The position numbers were made by a program, and so were the translations under genes. Below, piece after piece: positions 49,278 through 58,444 of a DNA stretch of 64,000 nt. How positions within the stretch are numbered: position 1 is the stretch's first letter; each line of letters opens with the position of its first letter. The notes beneath the pieces are model-generated. The model was given only the letters and a program-made list of their open reading frames with translations, ran no database searches and was not told the origin of the DNA. Source of the stretch: Chloroflexi bacterium TSY (GTDB taxonomy: Bacteria; Chloroflexota; Anaerolineae; Caldilineales; Caldilineaceae); NCBI GenBank assembly GCA_019217005.1, contig JAHBNG010000003.1:1-64000 (forward strand), written 5' to 3'.

Positions 49278-49313
49278 GAAAAGGAAATGCTTAAATCGAC
49301 ACCAACCAAACAT
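49278..49313 (-). pseudogene. Subtilase gene start separated by IS copy 5
   Basis: ATG at 49313 with AAAGGAG at ideal spacing; encodes MFGWCRFKHFLF, which joins the hydrophobic core at 47791 to complete a signal peptide. Confidence 0.65.
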
Positions 49314-49391
49314 TTTCGCTCCTTTGATAAACAGTATGGGATAGATTTTCAGAGTGCTTTGACACGTTCTATTGTAGAAGATCCATATAAT

Positions 49392-49463
49392 AGCCACATC
49401 ATTTAAACTTCGAACAATTGTTTCTCGATAGAAAACGAGTCTATGAGCCAAAGTTTAAGTGGC
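49392..49463. repeat. Palindromic repeat family 2, copy 2
   Basis: GCCACATCATTTAAACTTCGAAC...GAGCCAAAGTTTAAGTGGC. It lies in the promoter region of the subtilase gene. Confidence 0.7.
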
Positions 49464-49673
49464 GTCCCTAAAAAATTGCCATAAGTTAACATATATACAG
49501 TGGTAGTATAATGTTTAATGATACATTTTTTTGTTACAAAACAGTTACACACTGTGATTTACAACCAGGTCGAATGAGTTTTGCAATACTCTCACAAGAG
49601 TGAAGTTGTTCCGAAATAACGTATGAGGCCACGTAACAAGCCACTTTCGCTCTATGATTCGTCAGAAAGACAA

Positions 49674-49740
49674 TGTGTCCCAAAGGGTGTAAATGGAGAG
49701 TGCTCGAACCTACTCCATTTACACCCTTTGTAGTACACAC
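49674..49740. repeat. Palindromic repeat family 1, copy 4
   Basis: TGTGTCCCAAAGGGTGTAAATGGAG / CTCCATTTACACCCTTTGTAGTACACAC. Confidence 0.7.
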
Positions 49741-49801
49741 CCGTAAGAAAGACTTGTCGGTGAAGTAATTGTCGCCTCACGACTCTTCATTCGGAACAAC
49801 T

Positions 49802-51384
49802 CTATTGAGCAGAAAAGGGGAGCACAAAGTGGGGATTCCCAGTCAGAATAAAGGGTGCCCAATGATAAGGATGTTTATAGGTAGACATAATTGCGAGTTG
49901 TGCCGCATGCAAGGCACGGTAAACAGGTTGACCGGCTTTCAGTTCGCGGTAAAAATGAATCATGAACTGAGTTGTCGATTCGTCATCCACTGTCCAAAGA
50001 CTAACCACAAGGGATTGGGCACCTGCACCAAAAAATCCTCGGCACAAACCGATTAGCTCATCTCCAATGCCAATCTGGTTGCGTCCAGTTTCACAAGCAC
50101 TTAACGTAACTAATGGAGTGGAATTATGTAATTCTTGTAGATCATTGAGATTCAACCATCCATCAGAAAATTTCAGAGCGGAAAAGAGCGGATTGTCGGC
50201 CCGAAACATGGCATGGGTCGCTAAATGCAAAAATGCTGGGTGATGACTCAAACTAGATAGACTAGTGAGTTGTGCATCTTCTCCTACATACATGCTCGCT
50301 CCAGGAAAAAGCTCAGTGATTGTCTTCACCTCACTATATGTGTGTGGTATTGACTCATCGGCCAAGCCGATCAGAACCGGTGGATTGGCTGACTCACTTG
50401 CATGACTCTTCAGAACGCGCTGGAGAAACGTAGCACTGGGAGCATAAGAAACTGACTGATTTTCGATTAAATAGGAATTGCCATCGTATAACGCGTGGAA
50501 CGGGATATAATGTATGATGCCATGAGGGATGATGATGAGCCGATTATGCTTGAGTTCTTTTGAGAATGGCTCTAGAAGAAGTTCGTATAGACGATGTAAA
50601 CAGCTTTCCATGCCGCGCAAAAGCAGTACTTGATGCCGTTTCCAATACTCCGGACCATAATTGAATTTGTTTAGCTGAAAGCGCAAGTCGGTCAATGCAT
50701 GTGCAATCTCGTCTAAGGATGTAGGTAAGTAGTGAGTCCAAGCAGAGTCCTGTGAAACGCAAAAAATAACTATCTTCTCACATGCAATAAAATACTCTAT
50801 AATGATTGAGTCAGACGAGAGTGATAATTGAATCTGTTTAATGGTTGCAACGTTGATTGGGTTTTGAGGAGCAGAGATCAGTTCTGGTGAACGCCACTCG
50901 TTTAACAGCTCTCCAAGTATTTTTTCTCGTTTTGCAACCTCACTTGTGAGTTCGTTTATCTGGTCAGCTGTTCGCTCTACTATCTCTGGTTCTGCAGTAT
51001 ATAATCGGTTATAATACCAATTCAATTCTCGCTTGACCTGTTCCATTTGCGATAGCAGTTTCGTTGCAATTCGATTGTGTGTTTCCTTCCCTGGTTGACG
51101 AACCAATGCATCAAGCAATGTCCGAGACTTAGCTCGTTCTGCTGTTTCAAATGCCTCGTTTAAGAATGCGGTTGTATTGAGTTCCAGACAAAGAAGTGTA
51201 TGCTCTTCATAAACTTGGAGTTTGTCACTGCGAAAAGCGATCTTATAATCTTCAGCACCGATAGAGGCTTGCACGTATTCAAGTTCTTTGATTGCCTGTC
51301 GCTGGTGCATGACGGCTTGCTCGACCTGGTTTTGTTTATACCGTACGCGGCCTATTCCATAGTGACATTGATAGGCAATCTCCG
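49802..51384 (-). CDS. TPR-CHAT protease, C-terminal part with CHAT domain (split by a MITE)
   Basis: After the MITE junction near 51384 come TPR-like helices and a long coiled segment (SQMEQVKRELNWYYNRLY), then the CHAT domain: IPHGIIHYIPFHALYD, catalytic His in FLHLATHAMF and catalytic Cys in TLSACETG, then GFFGAGAQSLVVSLWTVDD and a final HPYHWAPFILTG. CHAT proteins are caspase-like cysteine proteases (separase/Csx29 relatives). The frame joins exactly to 51540-52850 once the MITE plus one 8-bp repeat is removed, giving about 961 residues. Confidence 0.9.
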
Positions 51385-51539
51385 GGGGTGGTTCAGAATT
51401 AGGTTTACACTTTTGATACATAGACAAAAATCTATATGAGGTCATTTTCTGCCTGAGCATGGCTCAAAGTAGAAAATATAAACATCTTTTCTCTTTGCAA
51501 AAATGTAAACCTAATTGTCCGCCTAAAATGAACCACCCC
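51385..51539 (-). mobile_element. 155-bp MITE (type A) in the CHAT gene
   Basis: Perfect 8-bp duplication AATCTCCG on both sides (51377-51384 and 51540-51547). It shifts the frame and adds stops. Confidence 0.95.
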
Positions 51540-52850
51540 AATCTCCGGGAAATTAATCCCTTCAAGATGTTCAAGTGCTTGCATAAAATGATTCGATGCG
51601 GCAAGAATATTGTTGCTCAAGAATGCTATATTGCCAAGAACAACCGCACACTGAGCAATTCGACTCCGCATTCCGATTTGCGCAAAGATTTCTTGGGACT
51701 GCAATGCATGCTCTTGGGCAGAGAGAAACTGCTCCTGATCAGTCTCCAATGTCGCCTGATATAGATAAGTCATTGCTTTCCAGACATCGTTCTGCTCTTG
51801 GGCAAACAGATTCCGAGCCTGTAAGAGTGCCTCAATTGCAGTAGATGAATCAGCTGTCTGCGCAAGAGACGTCGCTTCGTTTAACCAAAGCCGAGCGGTC
51901 TCCCACGGCATATTTGCCTCTTCAAATATCAAGCGTGCTTTGCGTGCGAGATCAAGAGCCACGTCCCAAAGATTTAGTGCCAAATATATTTCACTTCGAT
52001 ATAGATCGATGTAAGCAACATCAATTTGACTATCTTGGTCTATCAATACATCACGAGCACGATTAAATGTCGTCAACGCAGCCTGAATGTCTCCCTGTGC
52101 AAAATAGACACAGGCCAAATTGTGATCAATCTGAGCAACAGCGCTTGTCATCTCCAAATTCTTGAAGCGCGTACGTGCCAAGACGTACATTTTTTCGGCC
52201 TGTCGAAAATCATCCAGATCAGCCAATACATTGGCCTGATTTGCTTCAGCCATTGCCAGATAGTGGGTCTCGTTCAGAAGATCAAAGATGGATCGTGCTT
52301 CATCATAACAGTGATTGGCTTCTTGATAGCGACCAAGCCGAGCAAAAATGTTCCCTTGATTCATAATCGTTCTAGCTACTCTAAGCTGATCACCATCTTC
52401 GCGGAGTTTCCGAATCACCCAAACTGCCAAAGAAAGAGCTGCTTCATTCTGCCCTAGATACATCATGGTATCAATTTGTCCGATTGCCGCACGAGCAGCT
52501 TCGAGTTCTAAACCAAGTGCAATATATTGGGAGGTGGCTCGTTCATATAACTCCAGAGCAGACTGGAGTGCGCCTTGTAATCGGCGTGCGTTTGCCTCGA
52601 TTAGGATTGCAATAATTTGCGTCTCTTGATCATCCCAAACTGTTGCAGCGTCCATTACTATCTCTGAGATGAGCAGGGCTTTACGCGGATCATCTCTCTC
52701 CAAACGAGATGACTCGGCATGCAGAGTTGTTACGAATTGGTTGTCTTTTGTTGGGAAATGTTGTCGAATCCAGACTTGACGCTGTAGTGATGATCCGAAA
52801 GCGAGCAATGTCTCTATCATATCATGGATGAAGCGGGAAACATCCAGCAC
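51540..52850 (-). CDS. TPR-CHAT protease, N-terminal TPR part
   Basis: The frame from 52850 encodes about 435 native residues of helical repeats, at least eight TPR-like pairs (for example 'NIFARLGRYQEANHCYDEARSIF', 'ACVYFAQGDIQAALTTFNRARDVL'), typical of sensor regions of CHAT proteases. The 37 codons at the 3' end (51540-51432) are MITE-derived. It follows the anti-sigma gene by 75 bases and is probably co-transcribed with it. Confidence 0.88.
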
Positions 52851-52925
52851 GACATACAGCTTGACGCTGGGAGAGAAACGTCCATTGATTGGCTCATTGT
52901 GTAGGTTGTTGACCCCAATCTTTCC

Positions 52926-53540
52926 TCATTGTACACACTTTACGTCCAATGGTTCAATAACCATATCATAGTTATCGAAAGAGATGCGTAATGAATATTG
53001 CCCTTCTTGCAGATAAGATAGATTAAATCGCCCCAGATCATCGGTTAGCCCAATTCGCTCATCATTGTTCCGATCAATAAGTTTAACCTGTCGCCCATCT
53101 AATCCACCGGTTTGATCTTCAGTGGGTAGGATCTGTCCGTTTAAGGCCAGCGTCTCCGACGAAATGTCCTTACTTATTTGTAGATCAAGATCAAATGAAC
53201 CCACGGAATAGAGCATTTGACGCTCGTTGGATGTACCGCGTATGCCTAAAGCCAGCGGCGACGTTGCGCTATCAAACTGGAGCAAACCACTTTGTTCTAT
53301 TTGCGCCATCGTGCGGTCCCGATGGCGCCTAAAGGCTGTTTTGAGTCGATTCAGTAGATCCTGAGAAGGTTGTTTATCTTCTCTGAAGGTATGATCACCT
53401 GAAATGACGCTACGCGCAAGCTCCAACTCGCGCTGACATTCTGGACAGCTGTCCAGGTGCGATTCAACCGTACCTTGTTCTGTAGCCGACAATCGGCCTT
53501 CTAAATAATCAATGAAGGTCTGGAAAGCAATATGTTTCAC
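52926..53540 (-). CDS. Zinc-finger (zf-HC2) anti-sigma factor
   Basis: 204 residues from the GTG at 53540 (GGAG upstream). The upstream ATG at 53576 lies inside a palindromic repeat and is less likely. The anti-sigma zinc finger is clear: FIDYLEGRLSATEQGTVESHLDSCPECQRELELA. There is no obvious membrane helix. The C-terminal half (about 110-204) is a carboxypeptidase-regulatory-like beta domain with a DRNNDERIGLTDDLGRFNLSYLQEGQYSLRI repeat. It should bind the sigma factor encoded upstream. Confidence 0.88.
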   Translation of the reverse strand: MKHIAFQTFIDYLEGRLSATEQGTVESHLDSCPECQRELELARSVISGDHTFREDKQPSQDLLNRLKTAFRRHRDRTMAQIEQSGLLQFDSATSPLALGIRGTSNERQMLYSVGSFDLDLQISKDISSETLALNGQILPTEDQTGGLDGRQVKLIDRNNDERIGLTDDLGRFNLSYLQEGQYSLRISFDNYDMVIEPLDVKCVQ

Positions 53541-53565
53541 GCGTAAACTCCGACAACAATTTGAT

Positions 53566-53680
53566 TCTGTTGACATTTAGAGTGTATCTTCAAGGCATTG
53601 GCTGCATCGTGTGGCAATGCTCTCCAAAGACTGACTGTGATGCGACGAGCCCATTGCGTCAGCAAATGTCAACGAGTCCT
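53566..53680. repeat. Palindromic repeat family 3, copy 2
   Basis: TTCTGTTGACATTTAGAGTG ... GCAAATGTCAACGAGTCCTA. It lies between the sigma and anti-sigma genes and overlaps the 5' edge of the latter. Confidence 0.65.
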
Positions 53681-53766
53681 ATACTGCGGTTGTCTTAAAC
53701 ACCACAGCATAGAATCTATTATAATAGGATTCTATACTCAATACTTGTGTAGAACGATATATCTCG

Positions 53767-53840
53767 AGTGTGTCCCAAAATGTGTAAATGAACTCTGCTC
53801 AGTCAGAGAACGGCTGCATTTACGCACTTTGGGACACACT
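53767..53840. repeat. Palindromic repeat family 1, copy 5
   Basis: AGTGTGTCCCAAAATGTGTAAATG / CATTTACGCACTTTGGGACACACT with centre GCTCAGTCAGAG; the most complete copy. Confidence 0.75.
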
Positions 53841-53910
53841 GTCTATATTTATCACTTTGAAAGACAGTGGAGATACATTCGTGAAAAATACATATGCCGC
53901 TCGATAAACA

Positions 53911-54561
53911 TCAAATTGGGACACCTGCCTCCAGTATAGCAATTTCTTGTCGAAGTTTTTCTAAGCAGCGTTTACGTGTAGGTCCTATGCTTCCAATAGG
54001 AATATTCAACTCCACAGAGATCGTTTCATAGGACTTGGGCGGCTCATCAAAAAAGAGAGCAGTCAACAGCTGTTTACACTTCGGCTCCATGTTGGCGATT
54101 GCAGCATGAACCAGACTTTTCTGTTCAAGCAGTAATAACTGATCTTCAACGTGAAGTCCGTCCGTCTTATCATTCGGAAGCATATGAATCGCTCCCCCTT
54201 CTCTCTTATGCTTCCGCATACGCTGTATGCAAGCACGCTTGGTAACAGTGACAAGCCATGCATGAAGGCGCTCTCGCTTACTCAACGTTTCGAGCTTCTC
54301 TAAAAGCACAAGGCACGTCTCTTGAAAAATTTCATCTGCCACAAGCTGAGAGAAACCGAAACGAATGGGAATCGTATAGATCAGACGACTATATCGCTTC
54401 AATAATACTTCCCAGGCCTCTTCTTCACCACGCAAACATGCTTCGATTAGCTCTACATCACTCGTGCCATCATCCTGGTTCTTTTCTGTTGGAACAGCCG
54501 ATGTATAAGCTTCTGCCTGTCTATCAGACTTCAACCTATCTGATCTATCAAGAGTTATCAT
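53911..54561 (-). CDS. ECF-type sigma factor
   Basis: 216 residues. A ~35-residue extension, then sigma region 2 (ELIEACLRGEEEAWEVLLKRYSRLIYTIPIRFGFSQLVADEIFQETCLVLLEKL; about 37-90) and region 4 (about 160-205; LLTALFFDEPPKSYETISVELNIPIGSIGPTRKRCLEKLRQE). AAGGAAAT precedes the ATG. The downstream zf-HC2 gene is its likely inhibitor, and the TPR-CHAT protease follows. Confidence 0.92.
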   Translation of the reverse strand: MITLDRSDRLKSDRQAEAYTSAVPTEKNQDDGTSDVELIEACLRGEEEAWEVLLKRYSRLIYTIPIRFGFSQLVADEIFQETCLVLLEKLETLSKRERLHAWLVTVTKRACIQRMRKHKREGGAIHMLPNDKTDGLHVEDQLLLLEQKSLVHAAIANMEPKCKQLLTALFFDEPPKSYETISVELNIPIGSIGPTRKRCLEKLRQEIAILEAGVPI

Positions 54562-54822
54562 ATTTCCTTGTCAATATGTGCTTTTCAAGAAGTCTTCTCT
54601 AGTCAGGCTGATCATATATACTGGACGCAACCAGAGAAATAGACGCTACAAAAAATGTAGTGCCATCTATGAACGCATGCAGTATAAATCGAAAGGCATT
54701 TGGTCGGATCTAGTATAGCATGGTCACCTATGTAGAAAATGTTACAGGTTCCTTTCAGAAGAGAATCATATCCGTCGATATTCTCGACCTGCCCGAAGCT
54801 TTTTCTCATAGATATTTTCGTA
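54562..54822. other. Intergenic region upstream of the sigma gene
   Basis: No gene or repeat recognised; likely holds the sigma operon promoter. Confidence 0.3.
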
Positions 54823-55896
54823 TTACTCGGCAACGAAACATAGATAATATTCCTGTCGAGCCTGCAATGTCCATCGTCCTGTGAAGGGTTGGATCTCATC
54901 AGTATCCAGCGTCTCAACAAGTACATCATAGGTTCCACTTGGTAGAATGTATGTGCTGAGCGGTGCGTCGTCTGGACAGCCGGATCCATTTGGCTGTAGG
55001 CAATTGTCACACGACTCCAATGTTTCAAGATAGCTATCCGATCCGCTCAATGCAACGCGAATCTCTTGGGATGATCCATTCTGAATGAAAACCGCTGTCT
55101 CTCTTGCTCGCGATCCAACAGTTGTGGGTTGGGAAATGAGACGAATCGTTTCTCGACGTGCAGCATCCGCAATAATGGCTGATATTGCCGCTCTCTTGAC
55201 ATCTGGAGAAAGCGGATAATTGGGAAATTCATTCAATAAACGTCGATACATTTCTACGGATGCAATTTGTTGGTCCGCTTCCAAAAAAACTTCACCACAG
55301 ATAATATAAAATTTGGGCAAGTTCACATCAGGGTCAGAAAGCAACCCATTTTCTTGTAACTCGGGTAGGGTAACACAGACATCTCTATTGATAAAACCGC
55401 TGAGAGTGGCTTGCTCAAATAAAGTGGCGACCTGTGCCTGGACCACGTTTGCGATCTGGTGAATATTGCCAGCTGCATTCGCCAAGGCACTGGTCCCCTC
55501 ACCACCGTTTAGGCTCGGTAGACGATAGCGCTCCAACATATTCATGATGTCATTGAATTCCAAAAATGCCCTTGTGTATTCACCTTGATCCTGATGTTCA
55601 ACTGCTTGCAAAAATTCTGAACAGAGACTGCTCCGATTATATGCAGCCGCCCAAGTTTGGTAAAAAGATCTGGAAAAAACTCCCAACACAGGTAAGTTTA
55701 TATCTTGACCCCGTTTGATCTCGGTTATCGCGGTTGGGCAGTCGCCTTCGCCATAAGCAGCAATCCCTGTTTCGTAATGCTGCGCCGCTCGTCGGAGCTA
55801 GTAATATTCATATCCCAAATATCCAAACACAGCAACGATAACCCCCGCGACGATGACAATGACGGGAATCGGTAGAGTCGTCTCTTGTCTATCCAT
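54823..55896 (-). pseudogene. Membrane-anchored protein with an internal amber codon
   Basis: From the ATG at 55896: MDRQETTLPIPV, a membrane helix (IVIVAGVIVAVFGYLGYEYY), then TAG at 55800-55798, then the same frame continues (LRRAAQHYETGIAAYGEGDCPTAITEIK...) to 54823. The continuation is TPR-like, with a C-terminal beta domain (about 210-355) containing four Cys (SCDNCLQPNGSGC). A single C-to-T change of a CAG codon would explain the stop. If translated only after the stop, a 288-residue product could start at 55689. Function unknown; it lies next to the sigma/CHAT operon. Confidence 0.65.
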
Positions 55897-56070
55897 GTAA
55901 TATACCCCACTCGCAATATCAAATTCTTATGGTCTACTAGATCCTGGTCTCTGTTTAAAAACTTGAATCAGTATATCACCATTTCATCGTCCAATTTATT
56001 ACGGGTTTCAGTTAGAATCGGTATACAATTGTCTAATGATTTCAGTACGTTTCTATCATTTGGAGGATCT

Positions 56071-57378
56071 ATGAGACTCATTGACCAAATACCTAACTTA
56101 GATTTCCCCGCTCCGCTTCCTCAATCGTTACTCACCATCCGCCAACGTTTTGACGCTCCCAAAGTAGAAGACATTCCAACCGAGACGCGCAATGCAGTCG
56201 ACAAACTAGTGGCGAACAGTATGCAACCTGGTGATACTGTAGCCGTGGGGGCCGGAAGCCGGGGCATTGCCAATCTCCCCATTATGGTACGGGCCACAGT
56301 TGATCGTTTAAAAGAGCTTGGAATGAAACCCTACATTATCCCAACGATGGGCAGTCATGGTGGAGCAACGGCTGAAGGTCAGTTGGACGTGTTAGCCAAT
56401 CTTGGGGTAACGCCAGACAGTATGGGTGTAGAGTTCAAAGCAACAATGGAGGTCGAGGAGATCGGTCAATTGCCGAATGGTGTACCACTTTTTCAAGATG
56501 CCAATGCATTTGCGGCGGATCATTCGATTCTTGTCAGCCGCATCAAACCACATACGGACTTTCGTAGCCATCTAGAGAGTGGCCCCTCAAAGATGTGCGT
56601 TATTGGACTCGGGAAGCAACATGGAGCTGCCCTCATGCATGAGGGTGGTGTTCCCGCATTTCAGCAGTATCTAGCCCCAGCGGCACGCGTCTATGAGGCG
56701 AATACTAATTTCCGTGGTGCAGTGGGTATTGTCGAAAACGCATACGACGAAACAGCGATCATCCAGGGTCTGACTGCTGCTGAAGTTGGTTTAGAGCCGG
56801 AAGCAAAGTTACTGGAGCGCGCCAAAGAACTGATGGCGAGTATCCTCTTTCCTGTTGTGGATGTCTTGGTCATCCGCCAGATCGGAAAAGATATCAGTGG
56901 TGCTGGTATGGACCCCAATGTGACGGGTCGTCTCATGATTCCACGCGAACCCGAAAACTTCAAGGGTCCCGACCTGGCTGTAATTTCCGTTTTAGACTTA
57001 ACAGAAGCAACCCACGGCAATGCAGCGGGTATTGGCTTTGCTGATGTGACAACAGTGCGTGTGGCCCATAAAATTGATTGGGAAGTAACCTACATGAATG
57101 GCATTACCTCTGGCTCATTCGGTATGAGGCGTAACCATCTTCCAATCACGATGATCAACGACCGCCGCACCCTTGATATTGCTTTGCGTGGTTGTGGTCA
57201 ACCCCAGCAGACCGCGAAATTTATCTTCATTCAAGATACCCTCAACCTGAACACAATCTATTGTAGCCAAAGTCTCCGCAAGGTTGCCGAAGAACATCCA
57301 CAACTGGAGATTGTTGAAAAGATTCCTCTATCATTCAATGCAGATGGGATGATGATGACACCCTGGTCGCTGAACTGA
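56071..57378 (+). CDS. LarA-like nickel-pincer isomerase (DUF2088)
   Basis: 435 residues from the ATG at 56071 (GGAGGATCT upstream); the frame is open further 5' but without a ribosome site. LarA N-domain features: PGDTVAVGAGSRGIANLP (about 51-68), MGSHGGATAEGQ (about 94-105) and RIKPHTDFRSHLESGPSKM (about 158-176) with the His and Lys residues used for the cofactor in LarA. LarA racemises lactate with a nickel-pincer nucleotide; relatives act on other 2-hydroxyacids. No larB/C/E genes are nearby, so substrate and cofactor supply are unknown. Confidence 0.85.
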   Translation: MRLIDQIPNLDFPAPLPQSLLTIRQRFDAPKVEDIPTETRNAVDKLVANSMQPGDTVAVGAGSRGIANLPIMVRATVDRLKELGMKPYIIPTMGSHGGATAEGQLDVLANLGVTPDSMGVEFKATMEVEEIGQLPNGVPLFQDANAFAADHSILVSRIKPHTDFRSHLESGPSKMCVIGLGKQHGAALMHEGGVPAFQQYLAPAARVYEANTNFRGAVGIVENAYDETAIIQGLTAAEVGLEPEAKLLERAKELMASILFPVVDVLVIRQIGKDISGAGMDPNVTGRLMIPREPENFKGPDLAVISVLDLTEATHGNAAGIGFADVTTVRVAHKIDWEVTYMNGITSGSFGMRRNHLPITMINDRRTLDIALRGCGQPQQTAKFIFIQDTLNLNTIYCSQSLRKVAEEHPQLEIVEKIPLSFNADGMMMTPWSLN

Positions 57379-57399
57379 TATCGACATAGCCATCCGTAG

Positions 57400-57448
57400 G
57401 TTGTCCTATCAGAGCAACAAGCATCCATGTTGCTCTGATAGGACAACT
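57400..57448 (+). terminator. 20-bp perfect hairpin after the LarA-like gene
   Basis: GTTGTCCTATCAGAGCAACA and TGTTGCTCTGATAGGACAAC are perfect complements with a 9-base loop. Confidence 0.7.
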
Positions 57449-57462
57449 TGCGAATCAACCCA

Positions 57463-57715
57463 ATAGACAAACCCCGTACAAAGGCGGAGTCGCCATGCAT
57501 GGAGCGCCCTGTAAGGCGCAGAGGCGTTCGAGATTACACGCAGTAGGATTTCTCAGAGGTAGAGCGTTCAAATGGCGAAAAAAGACGCAGTAGAGAATCT
57601 CGGACCATTTGGCCCGCTCGAGTCTGTTTTGACTGAGAAATGCAGGATTATGTCTACTGCGTGTAATCGAGAATGTCTTCTCCCCATTGCGCGATTTCTA
57701 TTTGTTTTGTCTATA
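57463..57715. repeat. 253-bp palindromic element of unknown type
   Basis: Outer ends ATAGACAAA/TTTGTCTAT; inner arms GATTACACGCAGTAG (57532) and CTACTGCGTGTAATC (57654), plus ATTTCTCAG/CTGAGAAAT inside. No protein. It could be a MITE or a structured RNA. Confidence 0.5.
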
Positions 57716-57756
57716 AGCTTTTTTGATCAGAAAGATGATGAACCCTGAAGAGCGAG

Positions 57757-58413
57757 TCAAATACGGATAATTAATCGCGATTCAACTTGATATCCAGGTT
57801 CAACCACTTGAATATCGGACAGTTGTTCGATAACAAGTTCTGCTGCCCGTAGAGCGAACCGATCGTGAGTGCTTGCAACGGCAACGACCTTCATACCAGC
57901 CGTATGTGCCGATTCGATCCCGGCAGGTGAATCTTCAATGACAATGCATTCTGAAGGCGGAACTTGAATCCCACGTGCAGCAAGTATATATGGATCCGGT
58001 GCGGGCTTGCCGCTTAGCACATCATCTGCACAGATCATAAGCCGAGGAAAAGGGAGACCACAATGTCGGATGCGATTTTCGGCAATCTCTCGTGTTCCCG
58101 ATGTGGCAATCGCCCAGCTATCTTCTGGTATCATTTCTAGCAGCTCCACCGCACCTTCAATTGTAAATACACCTTCCATATCTGCCGCTTCGGCTTTCGT
58201 CAACTTTTCTGCCTCGTGGACAGCGTTCAAATGAGGTGCCAACCGACGAATAATTTCAGCCGCTGGTCGCCCATGGATGAACTCAAGTAACTCATCGACG
58301 TCGATCTCATGCTGATGGGCCCATTGAGCCCAATGTCGTTCTATACAGGCTCGAGAATCGACCAAAGTTCCATCCAAATCAAAGAGTAAAGCGTTACAAG
58401 AGTATTGGATCAT
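57757..58413 (-). CDS. HAD superfamily phosphatase (sugar/glycerol phosphatase type)
   Basis: 218 residues with HAD motif I LLFDLDGTLVDS (about 9-20), a helical cap (ELLEFIHGRPAAEIIRRL), motif II ATSGT, motif III Lys in SGKPAPDPY (about 144) and motif IV VIEDSPAGIESA (about 159). This is subfamily IA, close to glycerol-3-phosphate or 2-deoxyglucose-6-phosphate phosphatases; the exact substrate cannot be told. It lies 32 bases upstream of the stop-side of no other gene; the alkyltransferase-like gene follows on the same strand further 5'. Confidence 0.9.
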   Translation of the reverse strand: MIQYSCNALLFDLDGTLVDSRACIERHWAQWAHQHEIDVDELLEFIHGRPAAEIIRRLAPHLNAVHEAEKLTKAEAADMEGVFTIEGAVELLEMIPEDSWAIATSGTREIAENRIRHCGLPFPRLMICADDVLSGKPAPDPYILAARGIQVPPSECIVIEDSPAGIESAHTAGMKVVAVASTHDRFALRAAELVIEQLSDIQVVEPGYQVESRLIIRI

Positions 58414-58444
58414 GCTGATTTAAAATAGGTATTAAGCATGGGAT

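Noticed and set aside
49286..49405. Small plus-strand gene starting MLKSTPTKHF
   Set aside because: It reads antisense to the subtilase start and runs into palindrome family 2. The minus-strand ATG at 49313 with AAAGGAG is better supported.
53541..53576. Anti-sigma start at the ATG 53576
   Set aside because: That ATG belongs to the end of palindrome family 3. GTG at 53540 has GGAG upstream and starts at the conserved part of the protein.
55885..56070. N-terminal extension of the LarA-like protein
   Set aside because: The frame is open, but there is no ribosome site, and GGAGGATCT lies right before the ATG at 56071, where homology-like sequence begins.
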